A stretch of 64,000 nt of DNA from positions 584,269-648,268 of the forward strand of contig NZ_JAOVZN010000006.1 in assembly GCF_025717045.1 (NCBI RefSeq), in the 5' to 3' direction. Under the pieces are notes generated by a model that had not been told where the DNA came from, did not search any database, and saw only the letters and a program-made list of their open reading frames with translations. Positions 25,566-33,905 of this stretch are shown here, piece by piece; position 1 is the first letter of the stretch, and each line of letters opens with the position of its first letter. The DNA is from Flavobacterium sp. SH_e. GTDB taxonomy: Bacteria > Bacteroidota > Bacteroidia > Flavobacteriales > Flavobacteriaceae. Made by a program: the position numbers and the translations under genes.

Positions 25566-28142
25566 ATGAAAATTTTCTACAGCCTTTTTGCTTTTTTTAT
25601 GACAATTATGATTGGATTTTCCCAATCAAAAACAAAAGGAAATCTTGTTTTAGAAAATGGTGTTTCAGAGCAATTGGCTCAATTTAGAAAGCATCAAATT
25701 TCCAATATCACTTACGAACTTTCATTTGAAATTCCGCAGCAGAAAAGTGAAGATATTGTTTCAAAATTGGCTTTAGAAGCGACTTTGTCAGATGTGAGCG
25801 AGCCTTTGTATTTGGATTTTAAAGAGAAATCTCAAAATATTAAAACAGTTGAAGCAAACGGGAAAATGATTGCAATTGTTCACGAAAAAGGGCATATTGT
25901 AATTCCTATTGGAAATTTGATTTCAGGGAAAAATACAATTAAGATTTCGTTTATCGCAGGAAATTTATCTTTAAATAGAAATGATGATTTTCTATACACT
26001 TTATTAGTTCCAGATCGTGCGAGTACTTTATTTCCGTGTTTCGACCAGCCTGATTTAAAAGCAACTTATAAACTGAGTCTTTCTGTTCCAAAAGATTGGA
26101 AAGTTTTGGCTGGAGCCAATGTGAAAGAGAAAATTGAAAAAGGAGATTTTACGTTGTACACTTTCGGAGAATCGGACAAAATGAGCACCTATTTGTTTTC
26201 GTTTGTAGCGGGAAAATTCAACGAAGTGACGCAAAAGCCAGGAAATATGGAAATGACAATGCTTTATCGTGAAAATGGCGCTGATAAAATAAAAGCAAGT
26301 GTCGATACAATTTTCAATTTACATCAGCAATCTTTAGACTTTTTAGAAAAATATACCAATTATAAATTTCCGTTTCAAAAACTGGATTTTGCTTCAATTC
26401 CCGTTTTTCAGTATGGCGGAATGGAACATGTTGGCGCAATTCAGTACAGAGAATCGACTTTGTTTTTGGACAATAGCGCAACGGATAGCGAGAAATTAAA
26501 TCGGGCAAAATTGATTGCACACGAAACTTCACACATGTGGTTTGGCGATTTGGTAACAATGAAATGGTTCGACGACGTTTGGATGAAAGAGGTTTTCGCC
26601 AACTTCATGGCAGATAAAATCATGAATCCGATTTTCCCGAAAGTCAATCATAATCTGCAGTTTTTCACGGCGCATTATGCTAGCGCTTACGCGGAAGATC
26701 GATCTCTGGGAACGCATCCAATAAGACAGCATTTGGCTAATTTAAAAGATGCAGGTTCGCTTTATGGTGCGATGATTTATAATAAAGCGCCGATTATGAT
26801 GCGTCAGTTAGAAGCTTCGATGGGAAAAGAAGCTTTCCAGAAAGGAATTCAAAAATACATTCAGAAATATGCCAACGACAATGCCGACTGGAATAATCTT
26901 GTAGAAATTCTAGATGCAGAAACGCCTTTGGATATGAAGAAATGGAGCGAAGTTTGGGTAAACAAATCTGGAAGAGCAATTTTTTCAGATAAACTAGAAT
27001 ACGATGCGCAAAACAAAATTAAGAAGCTTGAAATTACACAGCAAGCTGAAGATAAATCAGGGAATGTTTGGCCTCAGGTTTTTCAGATTGGTTTAATTTA
27101 TTCAAATGATATAAAAGTACTGACGGCAAATATCACAGATAAAAGTTTGATTCTAAAAGAAGCTATCGGACTTGAAAAACCGCTCGCGATCATTTACAAT
27201 TATAATGGTTTTGGATACGGTGTTTTTCCGCTTGACGGAAATAATTTAAATTATATTGCAGCCCTAAAAGATGAGGTTGCAAGAGCTTCGGCGTACAGCA
27301 ATCTTTATGAAAATACTTTAGTTGGAAACGTTTCTCTAAATCAAGCTTATGAATGTTTTTTAAAGGGAATTCAAACAGAAGAAAATGAATTGGTTTTGCG
27401 AATTGTTTCTAATAATTTGAACACAATTTATTGGAGATTTTTCACCGAAAAACAGCAAAATAAAGTTCAAAAGCAGCTTGTAGGTATTTTGTACGAACGT
27501 TTACAGGCTAATTTATCTTCGAATATCAAAAAGACATTGTTTGGCTTATTTACTTCAGTTGCTTATTCTGAGTCAGGAAAAGCAAGTTTGTACAAGGTTT
27601 GGAATAGAGAAATCTCAATTGCAGGTTTGAAATTAAATGAAGACGATTACACGAATATGGCAATGAATTTGGCGATTTTCAAACATCAAAAAGCTGATGA
27701 AATTTTGGAAACAACTATAAATTCAATTTCAAATCCAGACAAAAAGAAGCGATTTGAATTTTTGCTTCCATCTTTATCTAAAGACGAATCAGTTCGAAAT
27801 GCTTTTATAGAATCATTAAAAGATGATGCGAATCGTGAAAAAGAATCTTGGGTTTCTGTGGCTCTGTCTAATGTAAATCATCCGCTTCGTCAGGAAAGTG
27901 CGCAAAAGTATATTAGATTTTCATTAGATTTGGTAGATGAAATCCAGCGCACGGGAGATATTTTCTTTCCGAAAGATTGGCTCGATAATACCGTTGGGAA
28001 GTATTCGTCGAAATATGCTTTTGATGAAGTGCAGCGATTCTTAAAAGAAAACCCTAATTTTAGTCCGATCTTGAAGCGTAAATTGTTTCAGGCGACAGAT
28101 TTGCTTTTTAAAGCACAAAATATTAAAAAAGAAACCGAATGA
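25566..28142 (+). CDS. M1-family zinc aminopeptidase (secreted)
   Basis: This 858-residue protein begins with a signal peptide. It has the M1 substrate motif GGMEH (284-288) and the zinc site HETSH (H319, H323) with E342 eighteen residues later (HExxH-x18-E), plus the conserved WFGDLVT after the zinc site. M1 enzymes remove N-terminal residues from peptides, and the C-terminal half has the usual helical superstructure. The stop codon overlaps the start of the DUF58 gene (ATGA), so the two are translationally coupled. Assignment to M1 is secure; the substrate is unknown. Its divergent position to a metal operon fits, but does not prove, zinc dependence. Confidence 0.95.
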   Translation: MKIFYSLFAFFMTIMIGFSQSKTKGNLVLENGVSEQLAQFRKHQISNITYELSFEIPQQKSEDIVSKLALEATLSDVSEPLYLDFKEKSQNIKTVEANGKMIAIVHEKGHIVIPIGNLISGKNTIKISFIAGNLSLNRNDDFLYTLLVPDRASTLFPCFDQPDLKATYKLSLSVPKDWKVLAGANVKEKIEKGDFTLYTFGESDKMSTYLFSFVAGKFNEVTQKPGNMEMTMLYRENGADKIKASVDTIFNLHQQSLDFLEKYTNYKFPFQKLDFASIPVFQYGGMEHVGAIQYRESTLFLDNSATDSEKLNRAKLIAHETSHMWFGDLVTMKWFDDVWMKEVFANFMADKIMNPIFPKVNHNLQFFTAHYASAYAEDRSLGTHPIRQHLANLKDAGSLYGAMIYNKAPIMMRQLEASMGKEAFQKGIQKYIQKYANDNADWNNLVEILDAETPLDMKKWSEVWVNKSGRAIFSDKLEYDAQNKIKKLEITQQAEDKSGNVWPQVFQIGLIYSNDIKVLTANITDKSLILKEAIGLEKPLAIIYNYNGFGYGVFPLDGNNLNYIAALKDEVARASAYSNLYENTLVGNVSLNQAYECFLKGIQTEENELVLRIVSNNLNTIYWRFFTEKQQNKVQKQLVGILYERLQANLSSNIKKTLFGLFTSVAYSESGKASLYKVWNREISIAGLKLNEDDYTNMAMNLAIFKHQKADEILETTINSISNPDKKKRFEFLLPSLSKDESVRNAFIESLKDDANREKESWVSVALSNVNHPLRQESAQKYIRFSLDLVDEIQRTGDIFFPKDWLDNTVGKYSSKYAFDEVQRFLKENPNFSPILKRKLFQATDLLFKAQNIKKETE

Positions 28143-29065
28143 AAATTGAATCGGAAATAGAGAAAGTCTCGAGTTTTCAGCATCTAGAAATGCTGGCAAA
28201 TCAGGTTGTGGAAGGCTTTATATCTGGAATGCACAAGAGTCCGTTTCATGGATTTTCGGCCGAATTTGCCGAACATAAAGTTTATAATGCAGGCGAAAGC
28301 ACTAAACATATCGACTGGAAATTATTTGCCAAAACCGATCGTTTGTACACGAAACGTTTTGAGGAAGAAACGAATTTGCGCTGCCATTTGATTATCGATA
28401 ATTCGTCGTCAATGCATTATCCAGAACTGAAATCGAATCAGCCTTTTTATGAAAAGAAGATTGGTTTTGCAGTTTTGGCTTCGGCAGTTTTGATGAATAT
28501 TCTAAAGAAACAGCGCGATGCCGTTGGTTTAAGTGTTTTCTCGGATCATTACGAATATTATGCTCCAGAAAAAGGAAGTGATCGCCATCATAGAATGCTT
28601 TTGAATAAATTGGAACAATTGTTAGAACAGCCAAAAGCAAAGAAAACCACAGATACGATTACCTATTTGCACCAAATTGCAGAGAAAATGCACCGTCGTT
28701 CGATGATTATTTTGTTTACAGATATGTTCCAGACGCAAGATAACGAGAAATTATTCAACGCATTACAGCATTTGAAGCATAATAAACATAAAGTGGTTTT
28801 GTTTCATGTGGTTGATAATCAAACTGAATTAAAGTTCGATTTTGATAATGCACCAAGAAAATTCATTGACTTAGAATCGGGTGAAGAAGTTTCGATTTTT
28901 GCTGACAATGTAAAAGAAGAATATGAAAAAAGGGTAGAAGCTTACTTTAAAAACTTGGCTTTAACCTGTGCGAAGAACCAAATTAAGTACGTTTCGGTAA
29001 ATGTGGGCGATAATTTTGAAAAAATATTGACTACATATTTGGTTGAAAAACAAAACTTTGGATAA
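28139..29065 (+). CDS. DUF58 family protein (vWA-related)
   Basis: This 308-residue cytoplasmic protein contains the DUF58 signature region YNAGESTKHIDWKLFAKTDRLYTKRFEEE followed by LIIDNSSSMHY, a MIDAS-like DxSxS of the vWA fold. DUF58 proteins usually occur with a MoxR ATPase and a vWA-type TPR membrane protein in a chaperone-like operon. Here neither partner is adjacent. Instead the gene overlaps the M1 aminopeptidase gene by four bases, an unusual arrangement. No membrane helix is visible. Role unknown beyond the family. Confidence 0.88.
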   Translation: MKIESEIEKVSSFQHLEMLANQVVEGFISGMHKSPFHGFSAEFAEHKVYNAGESTKHIDWKLFAKTDRLYTKRFEEETNLRCHLIIDNSSSMHYPELKSNQPFYEKKIGFAVLASAVLMNILKKQRDAVGLSVFSDHYEYYAPEKGSDRHHRMLLNKLEQLLEQPKAKKTTDTITYLHQIAEKMHRRSMIILFTDMFQTQDNEKLFNALQHLKHNKHKVVLFHVVDNQTELKFDFDNAPRKFIDLESGEEVSIFADNVKEEYEKRVEAYFKNLALTCAKNQIKYVSVNVGDNFEKILTTYLVEKQNFG

Positions 29066-29103
29066 GTATTTGAAAATTTATTTCATTTTTTTTACAAAAA
29101 CAC

Positions 29104-29133
29104 TTGCAGAAACGAAATTCTGTTATATCTTTG
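29104..29133 (+). promoter_or_regulatory. Promoter of the first tRNA-Asp gene
   Basis: TTG (29104-29106), a 19-nt spacer and TATCTTTG (29126-29133) match the Bacteroidota consensus exactly. The tRNA begins 19 bp after the -7 element. A near-identical promoter precedes the second copy. Confidence 0.8.
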
Positions 29134-29151
29134 CAACCGCAATAACGCAGA

Positions 29152-29225
29152 GGTTTGGTAGTTCAGTTGGTTAGAATACATGCCTGTCACGCATGGGGTC
29201 GCGGGTTCGAGTCCCGTCCAGACCG
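29152..29225 (+). tRNA. tRNA-Asp (anticodon GTC)
   Basis: This 74-nt gene has acceptor stem GGTTTGG / CCAGACC (one G-T pair), D loop AGTTCAGTTGGTTAGA, anticodon stem CATGC/GCATG with loop CTGTCAC (GTC) and T loop GGTTCGAGTCC. CCA is not encoded. It is identical in sequence to the copy at 29887-29960. Confidence 0.96.
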
Positions 29226-29232
29226 CAATATT

Positions 29233-29269
29233 GGGAAAAGCCTTTCTTTATAGAAAGGCTTTTTTGCCC
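29233..29269 (+). terminator. Terminator of the first tRNA-Asp
   Basis: Arms around AAAAGCCTTTCT and AGAAAGGCTTTT close on a TTAT loop, 7 bp after the tRNA, and are followed by T residues. Confidence 0.85.
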
Positions 29270-29418
29270 AAAAACGGTATCTAAGATTAGTTGTGTTGTT
29301 TTGCTACGACTTTGTAACTCGTAGCTGGTTTAGTAGTTAGACCAATGAAAAGCTTTCCACTTTTGTGGATGGCTTTTTTGATTTATAACACTTTTGTTTT
29401 TGTTTAAAGACGATGAAA

Positions 29419-29490
29419 ATTTTAACGCAAAGAGCGCAAAGGTTTACGCAAAGTTCACAAAGATATTTTCTAAAGAATGCAAAGTTCGCA
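29419..29490. repeat. CGCAAAG-family repeat
   Basis: The stretch contains ACGCAAAGAGCGCAAAGG, TTTACGCAAAGTTCACAAAG and later GCAAAGTTCGCAAAG, the same family as at 41052-41206 and 55101-55227. It lies between the two tRNA-Asp genes and is a degenerate copy, without a full inverted partner. Confidence 0.65.
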
Positions 29491-29550
29491 AAGCTTATAA
29501 TTGAGAAATCTTTGCGATTTTTTGCTTAATCCCAACTAATGTAACAGTTT

Positions 29551-29600
29551 GTCATTTCGACGAAGGAGAAATCTCCGCGAGTAACTCTACAAAGATTTTC
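29551..29600. repeat. Repeat of the GTCATTTCGACGAAGGAGAAATC type
   Basis: TTTGTCATTTCGACGAAGG, GAGAAATCTCCG and GTAACTC form a short block that recurs at 37508-37557 (CATTTCGATGAAAGGAGAAAT with GTAACTC). It resembles, but is distinct from, the GAGGAACGAGGAATC family. Confidence 0.6.
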
Positions 29601-29616
29601 TATTTATATATTAAAA

Positions 29617-29692
29617 CATAGCGCGTGGTTTCAACCATGGGAACACAATGTATATAAATACGTATCCCGTGGTTGAAACCACGGGGTATGTT
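29617..29692. repeat. Hairpin repeat with GGTTTCAACCA and GGTTGAAACCAC arms
   Basis: CATAGC, GTGGTTTCAACCATGG and CCGTGGTTGAAACCACGG face each other across about 30 bp. A second copy with the same arms is at 38747-38826. Both lie in gene-free DNA. Confidence 0.7.
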
Positions 29693-29839
29693 TAGCAGAA
29701 TGATAAATATTTCTATGTAAAAAAAACTTCTCGTTTAAGAAAAAGAAAGAAACTTCTTCTTTTTTGATTTCAAAGTCAATTTTTAAAATATTGGAATTTA
29801 GTCAATTAAAAATTTCTCAAATTTTATTTGAAAAAACGC

Positions 29840-29869
29840 TTGCAGAAATGAAATTCTGTTGTATTTTTG
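29840..29869 (+). promoter_or_regulatory. Promoter of the second tRNA-Asp gene
   Basis: TTG (29840-29842), 19 nt and TATTTTTG (29862-29869) match the consensus. The block from about 29833 to the tRNA is a diverged duplicate of the first promoter region. Confidence 0.78.
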
Positions 29870-29886
29870 CACCCACAATAACGCAG

Positions 29887-29960
29887 GGTTTGGTAGTTCA
29901 GTTGGTTAGAATACATGCCTGTCACGCATGGGGTCGCGGGTTCGAGTCCCGTCCAGACCG
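29887..29960 (+). tRNA. tRNA-Asp (anticodon GTC), second identical copy
   Basis: The 74 nt are identical to the gene at 29152-29225, including the GTC anticodon in loop CTGTCAC. It has its own promoter and terminator. The unit was therefore probably duplicated as promoter plus tRNA, with the DNA between diverging. Confidence 0.96.
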
Positions 29961-29970
29961 CCTAAGTTTG

Positions 29971-30002
29971 AAAAAAGCTTCTCATTAAGAGAAGCTTTTT
30001 TG
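29971..30002 (+). terminator. Terminator of the second tRNA-Asp
   Basis: AAAAAAGCTTCTC and GAGAAGCTTTTTT form a perfect stem around ATTAA, 10 bp after the tRNA. Confidence 0.87.
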
Positions 30003-30026
30003 TTTTTATACGTATATGAAATTTAA

Positions 30027-30060
30027 CCGCAAAGAGCGCAAAGATTTACGCAAAGTTTAC
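30027..30060. repeat. Partial CGCAAAG-family repeat
   Basis: AACCGCAAAGAGCGCAAAG followed by TTTACGCAAAG is the left-arm type of the family at 41.1 and 55.1 kb. No partner arm is adjacent. Confidence 0.6.
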
Positions 30061-30070
30061 TCGGTTTGTT

Positions 30071-30172
30071 TTGTCATTCCGAGGAACGAGGAATCTCACG
30101 CGGGGTTCGACACAGATTGGAGAATTACGTTGCGGAATTTCTAGTGAGATTCCTCGTTCCTCGGAATGACAA
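30071..30172. repeat. REP-like inverted repeat (GAGGAACGAGGAATCTCAC family)
   Basis: TTGTCATTCCGAGGAACG and GAGGAATCTCACG at the left are answered by GTGAGATTCCTCGTTCCTC and GGAATGACAA at the right around a GC-richer loop. Four further copies occur at 35536-38722. The 102-bp unit sits between the second tRNA-Asp and the AraC gene. Confidence 0.85.
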
Positions 30173-30222
30173 ACTGTGTGATAAATAAAATTTGGAATTT
30201 ATTTCTTTCCTATCTTTATATT

Positions 30223-31044
30223 ATGGAACAAGAAACATTCAAAGTCGATAAATATTATCTCCATAAAGTAGATGCCGATAAAAAAAGCATTTACTGTCAT
30301 CATAATATAATGGGGGAATTGCTTGTTCCAACACACAAGCACAATAAAGCGCAAATGCTATACGCAGAAGGCGACGTAGTTTTTGTGACAACTGAAACGA
30401 AATCATACTTTTTGCCTGCAAGACATTTTATATGGATTCCCGCGGGAGTAGAACATAGTATCGAACCCAAGTCGGAACATGTGATGATGCGAAATTTGTA
30501 TTTTCCGGTTGAAAAAGATGAAGATGATTTCTATAAAAGCGAAGGCATTTATCCGGTAAACAATTTACTGCTTCAAATGATGATGTTTACCAATAAGTGG
30601 AACGGTGATTTGAAAAAGGGAAGTCCGAGTTTTGTCATTGCAAAAGCCATAAAAGCGATTCTTCCGCAAATATGTCACACCAATTTACCTTTAGAACTTC
30701 CTCAGCCCAAAGATAAGCGGCTAGGAAAAATACTTCGACATATTGAAAATAATCTTGGAGAAACGATTCTCTTTGCTGATGTGGCGCATGAATTTGGTTT
30801 TAGCGAACGCTCTCTGTATCGTTTATTTCAAAAAGATCTCAAAATGTCTTTTATTCAATATTATACCATTCGAAGAATTCTTAAAGCAATCGAACTTTTA
30901 TTAGAAAGAAAACTTTCGGTGAAAGAGGTAGCTCTAGAAGTTGGGTATAATAGTGTCCCGACTTTCAGTAACACTTTTTTTAAGATTTTGGGACAAAGAC
31001 CTTCTGATTACTTAAACAGAGAAGAGATTTTAGGACGAAAGTAA
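30223..31044 (+). CDS. AraC-family transcriptional regulator
   Basis: The ATG at 30223 starts 273 residues; an in-frame earlier ATG would fall in the repeat-flanked spacer. The N-terminal half is a cupin-type ligand domain, with LVPTHKHNKAQMLYAEGDVVF and IPAGVEHSI showing the conserved beta strands and His. The C-terminal 100 residues carry two HTH units: LGETILFADVAHEFGFSERSLYRLFQKDL and KEVALEVGYNSVPTFSNTFFKILGQRPSDYL. The downstream efflux operon at 31422 is the likely target, since AraC genes often neighbour the pumps they induce. The inducer is unknown. Confidence 0.92.
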   Translation: MEQETFKVDKYYLHKVDADKKSIYCHHNIMGELLVPTHKHNKAQMLYAEGDVVFVTTETKSYFLPARHFIWIPAGVEHSIEPKSEHVMMRNLYFPVEKDEDDFYKSEGIYPVNNLLLQMMMFTNKWNGDLKKGSPSFVIAKAIKAILPQICHTNLPLELPQPKDKRLGKILRHIENNLGETILFADVAHEFGFSERSLYRLFQKDLKMSFIQYYTIRRILKAIELLLERKLSVKEVALEVGYNSVPTFSNTFFKILGQRPSDYLNREEILGRK

Positions 31045-31054
31045 AATTTTGTTT

Positions 31055-31250
31055 CACGCAGATTTTAATAGATTTTAGCTGATTTTGGAGATTCTTTTTG
31101 TTTCATGCGTTAAAAAAAAATCTCTCGCAGATTCCGCAGATTTGAGAGATTTTTTAAATGCTTTAAAATCTTCACAATCTGCCAAATGCGCGAGAACAAA
31201 AAATAGAAATCTGCGCTTATCTGCCTAAATCCTTTCAAATCTGCGTAAAA
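31055..31250. repeat. CGCAGATTT-type repeat cluster in the AraC-efflux gap
   Basis: The 377-bp gap holds several CGCAGATT and AATCTGCG strings on both strands, beginning TTTCACGCAGATTTTAATAG and ending TCAAATCTGCGTAAAATG, an inverted pair. No ORF or tRNA is seen. Related strings occur at 2713-2772. Confidence 0.6.
31113..31155 (+). terminator. Hairpin terminator after the AraC gene
   Basis: AAAAAATCTCTC and GAGAGATTTTTT form the stem. The loop contains GCAGATTCCGCAGATTT, a piece of the CGCAGATTT repeat family. Confidence 0.7.
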
Positions 31251-31421
31251 TGTAACAATTCAAATATATTTTGTAACAAATTGTTTTTCAATATTTTAAT
31301 ATAACGTTTTCGGAAAATGGAATTTTAACATTTGTCCGAAATGAATATGTTATTGACTTTTTATAATCTTCCGCCAAGGAAAAAATGAAGGAACTTTGCA
31401 GCATAAAATATTCAAATATTC

Positions 31422-32783
31422 ATGTTCCTTAAAAAAACAAACTCTAAAGAAGATTGTTTTCCCAGAAGCTTATTGATTTTACTAATTGTATTAGTATTCA
31501 ATAGTTTACAAGCTCAGGAAGTTCATACGGTTTCTTTACAAGAAGCGATGAAACTGGCGAAGGAAAACAACAAAAAAGTCCTTAAATCTCAATTGGAGAT
31601 TACGCTCGCTGAGCAAAACATCAAAGAAAGAAAAGAACTTAGATTACCGGATGTACAACTAAACGGAATGTACTCCAGAATTACCAACATTACAGAATTT
31701 AAAGGAGATGGTTTCTTAAACGGAAAAGAAGTTACGAAAGCAATTCCTGAAATCTACGAGGTAAATTCAACTTTTAAAATGCCAATTTACGTTGGAAACA
31801 AGATTAATAACGCGATTAAAATTGCGAATCAGGAAAACGAAATTGCGAAAATAAAATCGGAAAAAACAGAAAATGATATTGAACTGGAAGTTGTAGCAAA
31901 CTATCTGGCGATTTATAAAATGATGGAACTTCAAAAAATATTTGAGGAAAACATCAAAGAAGAAAAAAGCCGATTAAAAGAAGTGCAATCGCTTCAAAAA
32001 CACGGAACGGTAACCAAAAATGAGGTTATACGTGCCGAATTACAGCTCTCAGATCGTGAGTTGAACGCGCTTACAAACTCCAAAAACATTCAAATAGCGC
32101 TTCACGATCTGAAGACTTTAATTCAGATTCCGGAAAACGAAGAAATTGCAATCGACACAACTGCAAGTTTGGATGAAATGAACGGTTTAGATCCGTATGA
32201 TTTTTATCTGAATAAAGCAATGCAGAACGAAGAAATGCGAATGGCAAGTCAGGAATTAGACATTAGTAAAAACGAATTGAAATTGGTAAAAGGGAACTAT
32301 CTGCCAACTGTAGATTTCTTCGGGAATTATGGTTTTTATTATCCAAATTACAAATTCTTTCCGCCAAATCCGTATTTGTACACTTTAGGTCAAGTGGGAA
32401 TCGAGGCACGTTTTGATCTTTCGGCTTTGTATAAAAACAAAACGAAATTGGCAAAAGCGAGTACTAAAATCGATATGCAGAAAATGCAGACTGAAATTTT
32501 AAAAGATGAAATTCAAGATCAGTTATACAAAGAGCATACACAGTATCAGGAAATCCTTGAAAAATTTGTCGTGGTTGATAAGGCTTTAGATTTAGCTGAA
32601 GAAAACTACCGAATTGTAAAGCTGAAATACTTAAACCAATTGGTTTTAATTACCGAAATGGTCGATGCCGATAATGCTTTGCTTCAGGCGAAATACAATA
32701 AAATCTCTACCCGATTGGATGCTGTATTGAAGCATTACCAAATGATGCACACGGCTGGAATTATGCCTAATGCGGGAAGTTAA
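31422..32783 (+). CDS. TolC-family outer-membrane efflux protein
   Basis: This 453-residue protein has a signal-like N-terminus (PRSLLILLIVLVFNSLQAQ) and two long alpha-helical coiled-coil halves typical of the TolC trimer. Characteristic stretches include VSLQEAMKLAKENNKKVLKSQLEI, LRKRIEL-like helices and YRIVKLKYLNQLVLITEMVDADNALLQAKYN in the second half. It forms the outer-membrane exit duct. It is the first gene of a three-gene set: 69 bp precede the adaptor gene, which overlaps closely with the MFS pump gene. Together they make a tripartite drug-efflux system of the EmrAB-TolC type. Confidence 0.92.
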   Translation: MFLKKTNSKEDCFPRSLLILLIVLVFNSLQAQEVHTVSLQEAMKLAKENNKKVLKSQLEITLAEQNIKERKELRLPDVQLNGMYSRITNITEFKGDGFLNGKEVTKAIPEIYEVNSTFKMPIYVGNKINNAIKIANQENEIAKIKSEKTENDIELEVVANYLAIYKMMELQKIFEENIKEEKSRLKEVQSLQKHGTVTKNEVIRAELQLSDRELNALTNSKNIQIALHDLKTLIQIPENEEIAIDTTASLDEMNGLDPYDFYLNKAMQNEEMRMASQELDISKNELKLVKGNYLPTVDFFGNYGFYYPNYKFFPPNPYLYTLGQVGIEARFDLSALYKNKTKLAKASTKIDMQKMQTEILKDEIQDQLYKEHTQYQEILEKFVVVDKALDLAEENYRIVKLKYLNQLVLITEMVDADNALLQAKYNKISTRLDAVLKHYQMMHTAGIMPNAGS

Positions 32784-32851
32784 ATGTTAGACTTAATAGA
32801 AAAAAGAAGCAAGAGAAAAGACTTAAAAAAACTAAGATAAAGAGATAAAAG

Positions 32852-33904
32852 ATGGTTAAGATAAAAAATGAAACTAAAAGAAATAAAACGTTTCATATAC
32901 TAATAACAATTATTGCGTGTACTCTGGTTGTAAGCGGGGTTATTTTGGGAATTTGGTTTTATGTGTTTAATAGAAATCACGAAGAAACCAATGACGCACA
33001 GGTCGAACAATACGTAACGCCAATTATGTCGAGAATTACGGGTTATGTGCAGGAAGTTCGTTTTGAAGAAAACCAGTTTGTACATAAAGGTGATACTTTG
33101 GTGGTGATTGATAATAGAGAGTATAAATCGAAATTGAATGTGGCTCTTGCCGATGTTCAAAATGCACAGCAAAATAGTGTTGTGGCTCAAAAAAACGCCA
33201 TTAATACAGCAAGTGCAACGGCAATTAATGAATCGCAATTAGAAGCTGCCAAATCAAATCTTTGGAAAACAAAATTAGAATACGAAAGATATAAAGCTTT
33301 GGTAAGCGAAGAAGCAGCGACTTCTCAGCAATTAGAAAAAGTAAAAGCAGATTACGAGTTGGCGCAAGCACATTTTCAGGAAATGAAAAATAGAATCCAT
33401 TCGGCTACTTTAAGCACTTCTGTTGCTGAGGCGAATGTTCCGACAACGCAGACTAATATCGCTTCAAAACAAGCTGTTGCAGATAATGCAGCATTATTTC
33501 TTTCGTACACTATAATCACAGCGCCTTATGACGGTTGGGTTGGAAAAAGAACTTTACAGCCCGGACAAATGGTAAAAGAAGGGCAGTCTTTGCTTTCTAT
33601 CGTAAGTAAAGAAAAATGGATTACAGCCAATTTTAAAGAAACGCAATTACAATATTTAACTGTTGGGCAAGAAGTTGAAATTAAAGCAGATGCTATAAAT
33701 GACAAAGTTTTTGTGGGAACAATTGCTTCGTTATCGCCTGCGAGTGGTGCAAGATTTTCATTGCTTCCTCCAGATAATGCGACTGGAAACTTCGTAAAAA
33801 TAGAACAGAGAATTCCGGTTAGAATTCAATTACAAGAACAAGACAAACAAACCGATTTTTTAAGAGCAGGAATGAACATTACGGTTGTTGCTGCGCACAA
33901 ATAA
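32852..33904 (+). CDS. HlyD/EmrA-type membrane-fusion adaptor
   Basis: This 350-residue protein has one N-terminal membrane helix (residues about 13-36), then the barrel-sandwich half TNDAQVEQYVTPIMSRITGYVQEV-VRFEENQFVHKGDTLVVIDNREY, an alpha hairpin (about 80-200), and the second half ITAPYDGWVGKRTLQPGQMVKEGQSLLSIVS. EmrA-type adaptors couple an MFS drug exporter to TolC. The gene ends one base before the MFS start codon, and this tight packing indicates translational coupling. Confidence 0.93.
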   Translation: MVKIKNETKRNKTFHILITIIACTLVVSGVILGIWFYVFNRNHEETNDAQVEQYVTPIMSRITGYVQEVRFEENQFVHKGDTLVVIDNREYKSKLNVALADVQNAQQNSVVAQKNAINTASATAINESQLEAAKSNLWKTKLEYERYKALVSEEAATSQQLEKVKADYELAQAHFQEMKNRIHSATLSTSVAEANVPTTQTNIASKQAVADNAALFLSYTIITAPYDGWVGKRTLQPGQMVKEGQSLLSIVSKEKWITANFKETQLQYLTVGQEVEIKADAINDKVFVGTIASLSPASGARFSLLPPDNATGNFVKIEQRIPVRIQLQEQDKQTDFLRAGMNITVVAAHK

Positions 33905-33905
33905 A

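Noticed and set aside
29419..29490. Short CGCAAAG direct repeats as a CRISPR array
   Set aside because: Units are 7-11 bp with irregular spacing, no unique spacers of equal length and no cas genes nearby.
29764..29988. Plus-strand ORF over the second tRNA-Asp
   Set aside because: Its C-terminal half is the translation of the tRNA gene, and the start is in repeat DNA.
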